DNA of 64,000 nt from Haliotis asinina (taxonomy: Eukaryota; Mollusca; Gastropoda; Lepetellida; Haliotidae): positions 11,166,969-11,230,968 of the forward strand of contig NC_090288.1 in NCBI RefSeq assembly GCF_037392515.1, written 5' to 3'. Below, one piece after another: positions 10,494 to 22,628 of this stretch (the stretch's first letter is position 1; each line of letters begins with the position of its first letter). The translations under genes were made by a program, and so were the position numbers. A model generated the notes under the pieces. The model saw nothing but the letters and a program-made list of their open reading frames with translations. It was not told where the DNA came from and did not search any database.

Positions 10494-10970
10494 GCCTGTG
10501 ATGTTCTCCCTGTGGTCAACCTGTGATGTTCTCCCTGTGGTGGTCAACCCGTGATGTTATACCTGTGGTGGTCAACCCGTGATGTTATACCTGTGGCGGT
10601 AACCCGTGATGTTATACCTGTGGTGGTCAACCTGTGATGTTCTCCCACTGGTGGTCAACCCGTGATGTTCTCCCTGTGGTGGTCAACCCGTGATGTTATA
10701 CCTGTGGTGGTCAACCCGTGATGTTCGCTCTGTGGTGGTCAACCCGTGATGCTGTGGTGTGCGTTCTATCTGAGGTGTTCTACAGTTGATGTTCTGCCCG
10801 TTTTGTTCTAGCCGTGGTGTTCTACCTGATGTTCTTTCCTAGGTGTTCTGCAGTTGATGTTCTGACCGTTGTGTTCGCCCTGTGGTGGTCTAAACGTGGT
10901 GTTCTACCCGTGTTCTTTCTGTGTTGTTCTGACTCTCGTGTTCCACCTGTGATGTTGTGCCTGTGTTGTT
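10494..10970. repeat. 29-bp minisatellite built of two 14/15-bp halves
   Basis: The repeating pair is CCCGTGATGTTATAC plus CTGTGGTGGTCAA, about ten dimers. It decays after 10750 into single half-units like those of the 9.7-kb array. Confidence 0.9.
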
Positions 10971-11200
10971 TTACCACGAACATAGTCAATTGCCAATAGT
11001 GGATCAGATGGTCAGGAGCGGTTGTTGAGGCTGTGCCATTGAAGCAGAAGGATGATCTCCATACGCTCAGAATCTCATTCGACACACATTTATCGTGGTG
11101 AAACATGAACTGGTAATGAAACTGACAACCGGACTATACCCCGAAAGAAGATAACAGCTGAACCATGCAGCGAACGAAAACATCATTAGTCTGTATTGAC

Positions 11201-11412
11201 GGTTGGGTAGCCCAGTGGTTAAAGCGTTCGCTCGCCACGCCACATGGGTACAAAATTATGAGGCCAATTTCTGGTGTACTCTGGTATCATTCGTCACCGC
11301 TCGCCCCTTTTGGCCACCTAGAATTCGGTTTGTCCAGGAACAGCACGAGTTGGTGGCAAATGAGCTGGAATATTCCTAGAAGCGGCATAAAACTATACTC
11401 AATCAATCACTA
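11201..11412 (+). mobile_element. SINE-C copy (alternative middle, ATCA tail)
   Basis: The tRNA-like head (GGGTAGCCCAGTGGTTAAAG) is joined to a different middle (GTCACCGCTCGCCCCTTTTG, then AGCACGAGTTGGTGGCAAAT), the shared module GCTGGAATATTCCTAGAAGC and the tail AATCAATCAATCAC. The B box is deleted in this copy. Confidence 0.75.
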
Positions 11413-11560
11413 GTCTGTCTCAAGGTCCCTGAACAGCAGCATTAGCCATACTGCCTAGCCCTCCTTGTGCATAATGCTGAAGCTCTAAATGAAGCAATAT
11501 ATGGGTTTTTTCAGGTTTTGAATCTCCCATCTCAGAATTACATACATACAGAGTAAGGGT
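11409..11560. repeat. Dispersed repeat of unknown class, copy 1
   Basis: CACTAGTCTGTCTCAAGGTC, AATGCTGAAGCTCTAAATGA, AGCAATATATG. Similar order and spacing at about 33.2 kb. Confidence 0.6.
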
Positions 11561-11564
11561 TTGC

Positions 11565-12530
11565 TAGTCTTGTACTTCAACAACGCCACTACATCTCTAT
11601 GACAGCCCAGTAAATTAATGCAGTTACTGTCGACATAAGACAACCTCGAAACTTGATCCAAAACATCCTCCGCCCGATCCGAGACTGTCGTGAGATAATT
11701 CCTCCCTGGGCATGGCTGAAACTGACAAAAACATTGATAAACGTCATCTGGCGCCTGTCAAGACAGCCAATGACACCGCGGAACTCAAACTTGGGAGAAA
11801 GCAGTAGGCAATCTGATAATAGTATTTCTTTAGTCCGCAAAGATTGATTTATAAGACTTAGCCTGATCATGAACGAGAGTATTTTTAGCCGAATTTCCCT
11901 CCAAGGCTGCGAGCACGTTGGTCGCTCTCTACAGCACTGAGCACAGTGGGAGTCAGCTGATCAATACAAACCCTCATACTAGAGGGATACGATGTGACGG
12001 CGCTCTTCAAACGCCCGATTATCCAGCTGACCAAGTGGTCATTCCACCGCAGACTGTCCGGTCACTAAGCATCAGCGTTCATCTCCATCACTTCCGGGTT
12101 CCTGGAAGTCTACGAGGAAGGGTCTTCTACCGACGTTCATATTGGAAGGTAATTTTATCATTTGAATCTTGAAGTCTTTGTGTTGCTTGTGAGTTCTACC
12201 TAACATGTATGTTATGTATTTGAACGCGGGTTTTGATAGAATAGACGATAGAACGAGGATAGAATCCAATCGCGGCTATTGTATATGCAACAATTACTGT
12301 TATCTTTCGTGTTTACAACTACGTAATTGTATCATGTTATACAACGTGTGTGTTTCGATTGTGTCAGTGCATAATGAGTGATTTCACATGAGCTGTTGTC
12401 AGTCGATACAATGCTGACACTATTTCATGTTGATGAATGGTTGAACGGTGAATGGTGGACGTTATTTGAAATCTGCGTTAGATATGGTAAGCTCTCATCA
12501 TTCATCGCTTTGTCTGGGACGCCTATACAC

Positions 12531-12565
<35 letters not shown>

Positions 12566-13420
12566 GAGAACGACCATATGAGGCCAACAGTATGTCTGTT
12601 GATATTTAGCTGAAAGAGAAAAAAGTGAAAGATGAACAAAGAGACCATTGCCAGCAGCCTGGTAGTGGAAGGTGAGAGAAAGTGAATGAGAGAGGGAGTT
12701 TCCCTTTGGATAGATTAGGTGCTAGAATATTGATGGATAGAGCTTCTAGAATATTGACTGGCACATATTCTAGATCAGGGATCAATCCAGATTTTAGACC
12801 ATACACTGACACAGTCTCTAGACCATGAATGGACAAAATATCTCGATGATAAATGAACACAGATCTCAGTGAATGGACACACAATTTAGACAGTCCACGG
12901 GCACGTATTGACCATACGTAGACACACATACTGTACTATATACACACAACGCAACTGGCACCTGCCTATACAATGATTCCAGAGGTAAAAATCAGCTGCG
13001 TATCGGCGTAAAATACGCAAATCTTTATATGAAAAATCAATTCCCTTTCAGACAATTGCGTACAAGTACGCTTGAATGTTTGTAGATACTCAAGAAATTT
13101 CATGTCAGATGTGTAGACACCAAATTGTCAGATCCTCCAATGGAACAGATAAAATAATCGAGGTGTATTGAAAAGTTCTATTTCAACACATGAACTTTGG
13201 AACTTGCAGTTTTCCTTATAGTTTTTCATAATACAGATCAAATATAAATAACAATTATGTAAGCCAAAACTGAAACATTATTACATTTTCTTACACTAAT
13301 GGAGAATAGAAAAATAATTTTAAAAATCATAATTATAATAGCATAACTGAGCTTGAGTGAGGTGGGTGGGTAGAGACGCCTGTAAGCTCCTGAGATAGAC
13401 AGATACCGGTCGGCTGTAGT
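11565..13420. other. Intergenic, nothing but a GA tract
   Basis: Short frames around 11.6-12.2 kb on both strands show no family motif. Confidence 0.5.
12531..12569. repeat. (GA)n microsatellite
   Basis: AGAGAG tract with one AGCG interruption. Confidence 0.93.
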
Positions 13421-13423
13421 CAT

Positions 13424-14275
13424 CTTCCCTTGTGATACCAGTATCCACAGATACCCTCTTTGAGACACCAGTATCCACAGATACCCTCGCTTGAGACACC
13501 AATAAGGTATGTACACCTCCTTGAGACACCAGTAGGCTACAAACACCCTCGTTTGAAACACCAGTAGCCACAGATACCCTCGCTTGAGACACCAGAAGGC
13601 CACAGACACCCTCCTTGAGACACCAGAAGGCCACAGACACCCTCCTTGAGACACCAGTAGGCCTCAGACACCCTCCTTGAGACACCAGTAGGCCACAGAT
13701 ACCCTCGCTTGAGACACCAATAGGGTATAGATACCCTCCTTGAGACACCAGTTGGCCTAAGATACCCTCGCTTGAGACACCAGTGGGGTATAAACACCCT
13801 CCTTGAGACACCGGTAGTTCACAGACACCCTCCCTTGATACACCAGTAGGCTACAGTCCCTTGAGACACCAATCAGGGTATAGACACCTTTCTTGAGGCA
13901 CCAGTAGGGTATAGACACCCCCTTGAGACAATAGTAAGTCACAGACACCCTCCCTTGAGACAACAGTAGGTCACAGACACCCTCCTTGAGACACCAGTAG
14001 GTCACAGACACCCCCTTGAGACACCAGTAGGTTGTAGACACCCTCCCATGAGACACCAGTAGGCCACAGATACACTCGCTTGAGACACAAGTAGGTCACA
14101 GATACCCTCCCTTGAGACACCACTAGGCCACAGATTTTCTCCCTTGAGACACCTGTAGGCTACAGAGACGGTCTCTTGATACACCGCTCTCTTGAGACAC
14201 CAGGAAGCTAACAATCATCCTCGCTTGAGACTTCATAAGGCAACAGACACACCCTTTTCACACCAGCTGGCCAAA
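13424..14275. repeat. 32-bp minisatellite, about 26 copies
   Basis: The unit contains TTGAGACACCAGTAGGCCAC plus AGATACCCTCC, with unit lengths of about 31-33 bp. Because the unit is not a multiple of three, the minus-strand frames through it (up to 163 codons) shift between reading patterns and are not credible genes. Confidence 0.93.
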
Positions 14276-15048
14276 GAGTAAAGACGCCCTAGTTAGCTTG
14301 AGCAGAGACAGCCTTCCCCTCTGGACCTGTTTTCATGTCCCTATGTATCTGAATTTGAAGAGCATCGAGGTTATTAAATCGTTCAGCGTCACACCATCGG
14401 CATACCAAGTAGGGGATTCGTCCTCTGTTTAGCGGACTGTAAACGGGATCGAAATGTTCAAATCATTCAGCGGGACTGCCTTGACTTTAAACTAAGCAGG
14501 TCAATCCAGTTTATTACTAAGCCTGTGATATAGCTCAGTTTGTGGAAGAATCTGAATGTTAAAATGTTACATGTACTTTTTCCTACTATTAATCTGACAC
14601 GCTGTGTTATATCTTAAGTTTACTAAAAACTGCGAGAAATCGAACTCACTCACTCACTCACATATCTCATTTTCTCCGATACTTTTCAACACAAGAGTTT
14701 TCTACACGTATTTCAAAGAGTCTAGGGGTTCAGTCTCCTCAAGAATCTAAACAGATTAAAGAGGAGTTTGCGTGCAAGGGCTCGGTGAAACGTGATGGTT
14801 CACAGGTTTGAAAAATAAGGAGAGGTAGTCTCAGATGATAATGGGTATTCATGATGAAGGTAGAGCGGATGGATGAAAAAGGGTCAGACGGAAACACAGT
14901 GATAAGGACACACGAGATAACTCTTGAAGTCTTATGCCATTGTACTGGGCTAGAATTGGTATGGTGTTTAGAGCATGAACTGACTGAGATGCATCAGACA
15001 CTGAGGAATAAAAGAAACTACTACTCTCGGTTGATTTTATCATATGTG

Positions 15049-15192
15049 TGAGGGGATGTTGGTTAGCCTAGTGGTTTAAGCGTTCGCTTGTCACGCCGAA
15101 GGCCCGGGTTCGATTCCCCAAATGAGTACAGTGTGTGAAGCCCATTTCTGATGTCTCCTTACGTAATATTGCTGGAATATTGCTAAAATACT
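15049..15192 (+). mobile_element. SINE-A copy
   Basis: GGTTAGCCTAGTGGTTTAAG (A box), GGTTCGATTCCCC (B box), ATATTGCTGGAATATTGCTA; truncated before the tail. Confidence 0.85.
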
Positions 15193-15860
15193 ATATTAGT
15201 ATTTCAGTTGAAAATACCTTTCGTTAGTGAAATGATATCGATACAATGAACAGAACTGGTGTTCAGTCAGTATTCAAAGAATACTTCCCCTAGAGAAAGC
15301 TGCTATAACATCATACCTATTCCCGTATATCGTACTCAACAATCATGAGAACTGGAGTCAGTGTACATTTGTATAGCGTTACTTGCCACTGGGATATGAC
15401 AGCTGTTTTAACCCGAAATATAGCTGCCATAAAGCCCTAAACTAGATTATCCCCATGCAATTCTAGAATGTGTGACAAGTCTAGATTTCCAGTTTCATAA
15501 ACAAAGGAAATCTCGCGGATCCTTTCATTTTGATTATATTTTATGATTATTATATGTGAACAGTTTATTTCTGTTAAATATGTTCATTTCAAAGACTACT
15601 TGTTAGTCTGTACGAAATATCCTAGTAGCCTCACCTTTGAACTCACGCACGCTCTGGTACATACTAGTACATTAGCGATCATCGCCTCGCCCCGTGTGGT
15701 TGACCCAGCATGAATCCCTTGTAGAATCACAAATGAAACGTATATATGGTCGAGTGGGTTGCCAAATTGTAAAGAATCATTATCAAGAATGAATGTTATA
15801 TAACAACGTTTTCTCCCCATTATTAGACTGACTGCCACCCCTTCAGACATCAACCGCCTC

Positions 15861-15872
15861 TGTGACGTCACA
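15861..15872. promoter_or_regulatory. Perfect 12-bp CRE-type palindrome
   Basis: TGTGACGTCACA contains the consensus CREB/ATF site TGACGTCA. It lies in intergenic DNA 6 kb upstream of the stress-protein start. Function is not shown by sequence. Confidence 0.4.
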
Positions 15873-16319
15873 CTAACAACCCAACCGGACAAGTTAATAC
15901 ATTTATAGCGGTAATATGATATAACGGGACGGCCTGTTCCATATCTAAAACAATTACCTTTAGGGGAAATTTTCTAACGGTTTCTGGAGGCAGATAACTG
16001 GATTTTGAGCTATTATTTGTCATTTACATCATTTTGATCTTGACTTACCGAAAACCATTTGACGGAATCAAGCTATAAATCGATACACGTGGCATCACTT
16101 AAACTTCAAAAAAGGATGCAAGATGTTTTATAAATATCATAATATAATAATGAATGTGTATATGGGAATGGTAAACATGTTCATGTCATGACGTTCTGAT
16201 ATTGCCAACTTCTATGAGGAACGGATTCCATACCAAAATTATTCATTTGTTAAGCTCTGAAATGGCGAATCCATCGGCACATGATCACGTGGTATGGAAA
16301 TCCATCCTTAGCACAAATG

Positions 16320-16406
16320 GCAGGGATAAAATATGTGAAGCCCATTTCTAATGTTCCCCACAGTCGTGTTGCTGGATGGCGTAAAATCATACTCACTCAC
16401 TCTCTG
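16320..16406 (+). mobile_element. SINE-A 3' half
   Basis: TATGTGAAGCCCATTTCTAA, TGTTGCTGGATGGCGTAAAA, ACTCACTCACTC. The head is missing. Confidence 0.7.
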
Positions 16407-16904
16407 TCAGCCATAAATGTATTTATCAGTCAATAAGGCTTTTATCGGTTTTAAAGCACAACGTTTCTCATAAATGCATAACAGTATATTATAACAGCTT
16501 TTACAGCGGCTGGTCCATCTATGCAGCCCATCAGCACGATTGTAGCACAAAGATGGGTAATGAATATCTTCCCATGTTAGCATAAGCTGATTACTAAAAC
16601 AGTGTAAATATACTCACAGTCGCGTCTACGATCGATCTGTGGAAGCGCCATCTGTTTGATGTTGGGTCGTCGTTGTCGGTGAGGTCTTCAGAACATCAGT
16701 CGTCTCTAAAGCAGTTCTGACCGACGTCGACGAAGTTGCATAATCCGAAGAAGCTTGGCGTGGTTGGAAATGAGAACATTTGAACTGTATTTGTTCATGA
16801 GTAACATTTTGTTGATACGATAACACGTTTCCTGAATACGTATTCGGGATAACCGAGGCCGTCAATATCCTTTTATAACGCGAGATTTTAGGGTCCATTC
16901 AGAG

Positions 16905-17066
16905 TGAGTGAATGTGCTTTTACGCCGCCTGTAGCAATATCCCACCAATATCGCTGCTGGGTGCACCAGGAAATGGGCTTCACACACTGTAATCATGTGG
17001 GAATCGAACCCAGGTTTTCGGCGTGACGAACAAACACTTTATCCATCAGGCTACCCTACCTAAAGG
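16905..17066 (-). mobile_element. SINE-A copy
   Basis: GAGTGAGTGAATGTGCTTTT, ACGCCGCCTGTAGCAATATC, GGAATCGAACCC (B box on minus), GGCTACCCTACC. Confidence 0.82.
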
Positions 17067-17227
17067 ATCCAATAATATGCGAGTCGGACCCATGAGATAC
17101 AAGCATAATCGTGTTTAGTAGATTCAGATTCAGAGTCAAAATATCGTGGCAAAAATATGAACTACAAATCCTAACCTTCTTTTTCCTGGGAATGAGTTCA
17201 AGAGGTGTACATCTGCGAATACAAAAT

Positions 17228-17325
17228 GTATACAAAATACAAAGCCTATTTCTGGAGTTCCCGCCCTGATATTGCTAGAATGTTGCTCAAAGTGGCGTAA
17301 AACTAAACTCACTCACTCAGCCTTT
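17228..17325 (+). mobile_element. SINE-A 3' half
   Basis: AAGCCTATTTCTGGAGTTCC, GATATTGCTAGAATGTTGCT, AAACTCACTCACTCAG. Confidence 0.75.
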
Positions 17326-18074
17326 ACGGAGTGAATTCAGACATGTGTCTTAGAAGTTTGCGAACATTGAGGATTCAGTGCTTATCAAATGAGACTCAAT
17401 TAAAAAGTACGATTTTTAGGGGGATGGGGGACGCTTCCACAAATGTTCGACGATAAAAACAACTCTATAATCGCTGCGCTTGGAGATAAAGACAATATTC
17501 CAGGAAGATTGGCAAATGCCATAAGTTAGTTAGGTCTGTAATCACAGAGGAGGCATGTCATTCAGACAAATCCCAGTGTGTTTTCATGTTGCCGTTATCT
17601 GAATGAGAAAGGCGTAAATATCTCACCCTACTGTTACAAAACTCTCAAAGTAATCGGAACGTTATGAATATCCAGCCGCAATAAGTACAAGTCTCCCCAG
17701 CCAATAAGTACAAATTACTTTCAGCAGCTAATATGTATCCCCCGAAAATAATCGCGTCCGAATCGATCAGCATCTACAGAAATCCATTGTTATACCATTC
17801 AAAAACAGTAGGGGATATTGAATTTACAAGATCGATAAAGTGCAAATGATGAAGGCAATGAGGAAACAGATGATGAAGAGAAATTCAGGGAAAATGTGAC
17901 ATTTTCGTCCATTCTTTGGGGAATGTTTCAGCCGCATGGATATATGTTGGTTTTCCTCACATGTATCGGCATTGGATAGTGCTCTCAAGGTAGACTATCC
18001 CCTACTTTTCTTATTTATAATCTTTTCTTTACTTTTCTTAATTATTATGATATGATCTGTTTAACGTGGTCGGC

Positions 18075-18175
18075 ACATGTCATTGTATCTCATTTCGGTA
18101 GATGGATGCTCATGATGTTGATCACTGGATTGTCTAGTCCAGACCCGATTATTGAGACTGCTGTCATTCACCTGG
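18075..18175 (+). mobile_element. SINE-B fragment
   Basis: ACATGTCATTGTATCTCATT, GATGCTCATGATGTTGATCA, CTGGATTGTCTAGTCCAGAC. Confidence 0.68.
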
Positions 18176-18547
18176 AATGATATAAATTAACAGAGAGACA
18201 TTTATCCAAGCTATTTTGAAAACTGAAATTAAGTGCATTTTATACATTGTAAGTACGCATGTTCATACTAGACAATCCAACACGACCTTTCTAAGGTCGA
18301 ACTTTGGATGTGTCGAACGTCGGATGTATCGAAATAAATGGTTGGCCACTTGGCATACTTTCTAAATCCACATATTTAGATTGTGTCTAACTTCAAGACT
18401 CGAAGTATTTACCGAGGGTCCTTCAACTTCGACATAACAGTGTTTGTGTGTACGATCGACTGAAGACTGTGCTTGTATTTCTGACACCGAAGTCACTCAG
18501 CTCATGAAGATCATAGAGATCAAGTGACCTTTAGAAACCCAAGATGA

Positions 18548-18725
18548 CTAACGCGATCGTGTGGGCAGGCACGCTGACCTGGATGAAACATGTGATAGTA
18601 TCACAAATGGGTAGACCGATGCTCATGCTGTTGATCACCGGATCAGGGTCAGGACACGCTTATTTACAGACCACCGCTGTATATATAGCTGGAATACTAC
18701 TGAGTGCGGCACTAAACAACCAGCC
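18548..18725 (+). mobile_element. SINE-B copy
   Basis: ACGCTGACCTGGATGAAACA, CGATGCTCATGCTGTTGATC, AGCTGGAATACTACTGAGTG. It lacks the outer head and the tail. Confidence 0.75.
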
Positions 18726-19149
18726 AACACTCTCATATCGCTGACGAGTGTAATCAATTTCAATCCTGAGCGAGCAGGTGTTCCACGTGCAACGGAAGAA
18801 TCCACTCGTATCTAACAACAGCATGCGTTGGTTGTCAATGCCACGTGGCATCACATGCCTAGTGCCTGTTACCTTCCATCACTTGCCTTTTTTTTTTTGT
18901 TTCCGCGGGTTCACTTGTCAGGGTACGATTTCTCTGTAAATCGTTTGGGTGAACATGTAGTATTGTTTTGCATGAGAATTTCACAACTGAAAGTTGAAGC
19001 AATGTCAAATATCTTTAAAAAGTTCTCCCCATACCAAATATTACTAATCAGTGACAAAAACCTTTTCAGAAACTCTGGTCTCTATTTCACATATACACAA
19101 ATGCTCATGAAATTGACTCTGTTTTCGACAGATATTGATTATGTTTGTT

Positions 19150-19312
19150 CCCTTTGTTTGTTGACACAATTATCCAACTATATGTCGGCGATCTGTATAT
19201 AATCAGTTCTGGACCAAACCATTTAGTGATGGAAATCACGAGCATCTGTCTACGCAATTCTGAAACCATGCGAGTCTTAGCTACATTATTGCTAAATGCG
19301 CCATAAAACAAT
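19150..19312 (-). mobile_element. SINE-B, diverged
   Basis: CCAACTATATGTCGGCGATC, AATCACGAGCATCTGTCTAC, and further on a separate 3' module AGCTACATTATTGCTAAATG. Confidence 0.55.
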
Positions 19313-21027
19313 TCTCAATTAATATTGCGTTTGTAGAATTTGGGGGAACCAAAGTTTCACTGTATCGTTGTCCTTGTCTAGACATGTTTGTGGTGAAGAA
19401 ATGTTTTCATCTGACTGTGGTGTCCCAGAATATAGATTTTTCAAGGATGTATTTTATTACCTCGTAAGTATCCCAATAAAACCATTAATGTGAGCTGAAA
19501 GTGTGGTATATAGTCTTCAATAGTTTGCGCCTCGAATGCAGTGAGTTACATGAGAATTTTATAGCCCTGGATAGTGGGCTTTCATTATCGGAGTTCCCTT
19601 GCTTTCATTTACAGTCGTCAAGTGTGCGACAATTTCCCTGTATTGAATTACGTCCCCTGGGTGTGACAGGATTCTATCATTCTTATGTTTTTCACGTTTT
19701 TCTATTTTATTTCATATCGAAACGTGAATCTCATTCACCAGTTCAGACAATGACCTACTTTTCAGCTCAGTTATCTCTTCAGCGAATTATCTCTTGTGAA
19801 CGTGAAAGGACACCTTACAAACAACTATGGTTTCACGAAGTTCCAATTCCTTCTCTCATAAGAAAATGTATTTACAAATGTATTTTTATTTTACACATCT
19901 TCTATCTTTATTTTATGATAAATCATCTGGGTCACTGGTTACACCTATTATGTGTTCTTAGCACTTATTAAGTGTATTTTTGTAACACATAGCGCGATTG
20001 ATTTAATATCAAGTCTGTACCAAATCATCAAACTTTCCTTGCGGTCGAGCCTCGTTTTGAGATACCCCGATTTCTAGACTTCCGTTTATCAGCTCAGTAC
20101 GACAGAGAACGCTGCGCGATGTGTTTGCAAGGGTTGGAAGCAGCGTAGTGTTGCAATATACACGTGATTACATGCATCAAATAATACTGATTAATATTCA
20201 TATTAAAAAATAATTCTGGACTGGTTATTTTACCCAGATGCGCTATATGACGGAACCCAGTTAGCTGGAAATGAGACAGTTGACGTGTAAACCACGTTTT
20301 GACTCAGATTAATTATTTATCAGTACGAGACCTATTCTCTGCGAATGTACTTATCGAACGGTATGTGTTCTACAAAAACGTACGTGTACTGTGCTTTCTG
20401 TACTGTACACAACCGTTTGTAAATTTCGCCTCTTCTCTGTAAACATATATGCATTTGAAATATATCGAGGGAATTTTATGTACACCAATATACCTCTCCC
20501 AGGTAAAGCTGTGTGCAATATACAGCAAGTGCTGTATTTGACGTACACCTGAATATGTTGTACACCTGTATCTGATGTACTCAATTAATTACACATCTAG
20601 GTGTACAAAAACGCATAAGAATCACTTAAAACCCAATAGGTCTATGATACCTTGCGTACATTATTCAGTTAACTAACCTGGCTTGTGTATGATTCGTCAT
20701 GGCGCCCAAACTCTGCAACAGCATTGGCTAATGGTAGGCGATGCCCATATACAGATACTATTATATCCGCAGCCACTGTCGGGGGTTTATGCTAATAGTC
20801 ACATGACTTCCATGTTGAATATTTATTAATGGCTGTCAAATGATTGGCAATATGGCAATTACTAAGACCCCTTAGTCTACAAGGATGCATTTATATTTAT
20901 ATATTTAGAAGGTTAAGTACCCAGCAAGGATAAGAAACTCCGTGTAAAAGTACTCACATCTCTTAACTCGTGGGAGTATGCAAAATGATTGTTACTCCTC
21001 AAAAAGTGCAATTACTCATAAACAGAC

Positions 21028-21103
21028 ACTGGAGTAAATCGAACCCGGGTCTTTGGCGTGACTAGCAAACGCTTTAACCACTAGGCTACACCACCGCCCC
21101 TTC
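21028..21103 (-). mobile_element. SINE-A 5' half
   Basis: AATCGAACCCGGGTCTTTGG and GCTTTAACCACTAGGCTACA on the minus-strand reading. Lies about 0.9 kb upstream of the stress-protein start. Confidence 0.78.
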
Positions 21104-21873
21104 ACTACAAAAGCATGCATGAAGGGGATGCCTCATTTTGAGTCATCACCTGGTCTAGTGGTTCCATCCCCAAAAGGTCAGTGGTTCCATCCTCAGCTTA
21201 GGCATTGTCCTACACATTGACGTGAAAACCTGAACAATCCATTCCCTTCACAGGTATTTGGCCATGATAAAATGTAGAAAAAAACTTTCACCTACATTGT
21301 TGACCTTGACATTCTCAGTATAGAACCATAACCTTGACCTTGTGTATACATTCGTGATTTTGACATCCTCTACGTTAAGTACATAGTTAGCTTCTAAATA
21401 TTGTGATGAACAGATGACAATGCCTACATGCATGGCTTCTTAATCTCAATATGAGATATTAACCTGTGACGATTGATGGAATTGAGGAGGAACCCTATAT
21501 TCTGATCTCGCACCTCCACTGGTAGGGAACTTGGTGGGAGTGGGGTCGATTTTTGCAACAGAAATTTTGCGATATGTCATAAAGTCTTTGTGATTTTAGT
21601 ATCAGCAAGGGAAGGGGACGAAAATCAATAATACATCTGGATTAAAAATTTTTAGAACAATATTAACAACTTAAATTCTTTTTTTACCATTTGCAACTTA
21701 TAAATTACATTATATTTTCCCAGCTGTATATCTACGGTCGATGAAGATGGTGTACACTGGGCACATGACAGCAGGTGTTTGTTTGTCTGACTCACTCCGT
21801 CTTGTTGACAGGCTGCCTCGGATGCTCGGAGACGTCCACGCGGAGGGATACAAAGTATCAGCTGCAGTGACAC

Positions 21874-21996
21874 GGTGACCTCGTCACAACTGGATGAACT
21901 CTAACCACTCCGCTCCTGTTGTTGTGTCCTGTTCCCTAGTGTCTTGTACAGGTGAACAAGAAGCAAGGTGAACTGCACATACCAGCACAACTGAAG
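21874..21996 (+). promoter_or_regulatory. Likely 5' UTR/promoter-proximal region of the stress-protein gene
   Basis: Sequence before the ATG at 21997. It holds a palindrome GTGACCTCGTCAC, and a possible splice acceptor (CTAGTGTCTTGTACAG ending at 21951) that would make an upstream non-coding exon. No convincing TATA box or heat-shock element was found. Confidence 0.35.
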
Positions 21997-22060
21997 ATGA
22001 ATTGCTGTAAAGTTGTGTTCGCTGCTGATCTCAGCGAGCACTCAGACTACGCATTCCACT
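21997..22060 (+). CDS. Universal stress protein, exon 1
   Basis: Exon 1 of a small cytosolic universal stress protein (USP/UspA fold, ATP-binding type). The ATG at 21997 is chosen because it starts a beta-strand typical of the family (KVVFAADLSEHSDYAF) and because the resulting total of 154 residues matches the usual single-domain length. The exon encodes 21 codons plus one base of a Trp codon, then GTGAGT. Four exons (64, 84, 92 and 225 bp) add to 465 bp, exactly 154 codons plus stop. USP genes are commonly multi-copy in molluscs and are linked to stress responses, but their client reactions are poorly known. This entry makes no claim of a specific inducer. Confidence 0.93.
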
Positions 22061-22584
22061 GTGAGTATAACTCTGCTATCAAAAATATTCTTGCAAAAAA
22101 TGTAATGTGTGGTTGCTTTCACTGATACTTTCCCTTAACACCCAAAGATTTTTCCCTTTCACCCAAAGGATGATCACAACTGATCCCGATTTTGTTCCTA
22201 TTCACAACTAATTGATTCGCCTTTGCATGTGTTTCCAACGGCCCCAGTAAAGGAACTTACTCCTTTGCAAACCATTGATGTAATCTTTAGTTTAGTCATT
22301 CATAAACGCGTGCTTTGGACCGACTCTCTTACTAACGGAGAGTCGTTATTTGTTTAATTATTATGGAAATGGCCTTTTTGTATTAAAATTCGTTACAAGA
22401 TGCTACATTTTATCTATCATAGTAACGTATACAGCCAAGTCGAGACCATGAATGAAGCTTAATTATTCATATGATGTTAGATTGTAATCCCAGTCAATAC
22501 AGGAGTTCAGCAATTTGCATCAATTTCCCTTAAGGATATCTGATTTTGGTTCTGGTTTTTCATTTCGTTTGTTTGTGTTGTTGA

Positions 22585-22627
<43 letters not shown>
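22585..22627. repeat. (GTT)n microsatellite
   Basis: About 14 trinucleotide units, 0.5 kb into stress-protein intron 1. Confidence 0.93.

Positions 22628-22628
<1 letters not shown>

Larger units (their letters stand above)
17330..21020. other. Intergenic, only SINE-B fragments
   Basis: Includes a 156-codon plus-strand frame at 19501-19971 with no recognisable motif and low-complexity Phe/Ile/Leu-rich ends. I do not call it a gene. Confidence 0.5.

Noticed and set aside
13238-14214. Several overlapping minus-strand frames of 70-163 codons (WCLKRGYLW-type repeats)
   Set aside because: They are translations of the 32-bp minisatellite; the unit is not a multiple of three and frames drift.
19501-19971. 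156-codon plus-strand frame
   Set aside because: No domain, no repeat, Phe/Leu/Ile-rich AT-biased end; length is plausible by chance in AT-rich DNA.
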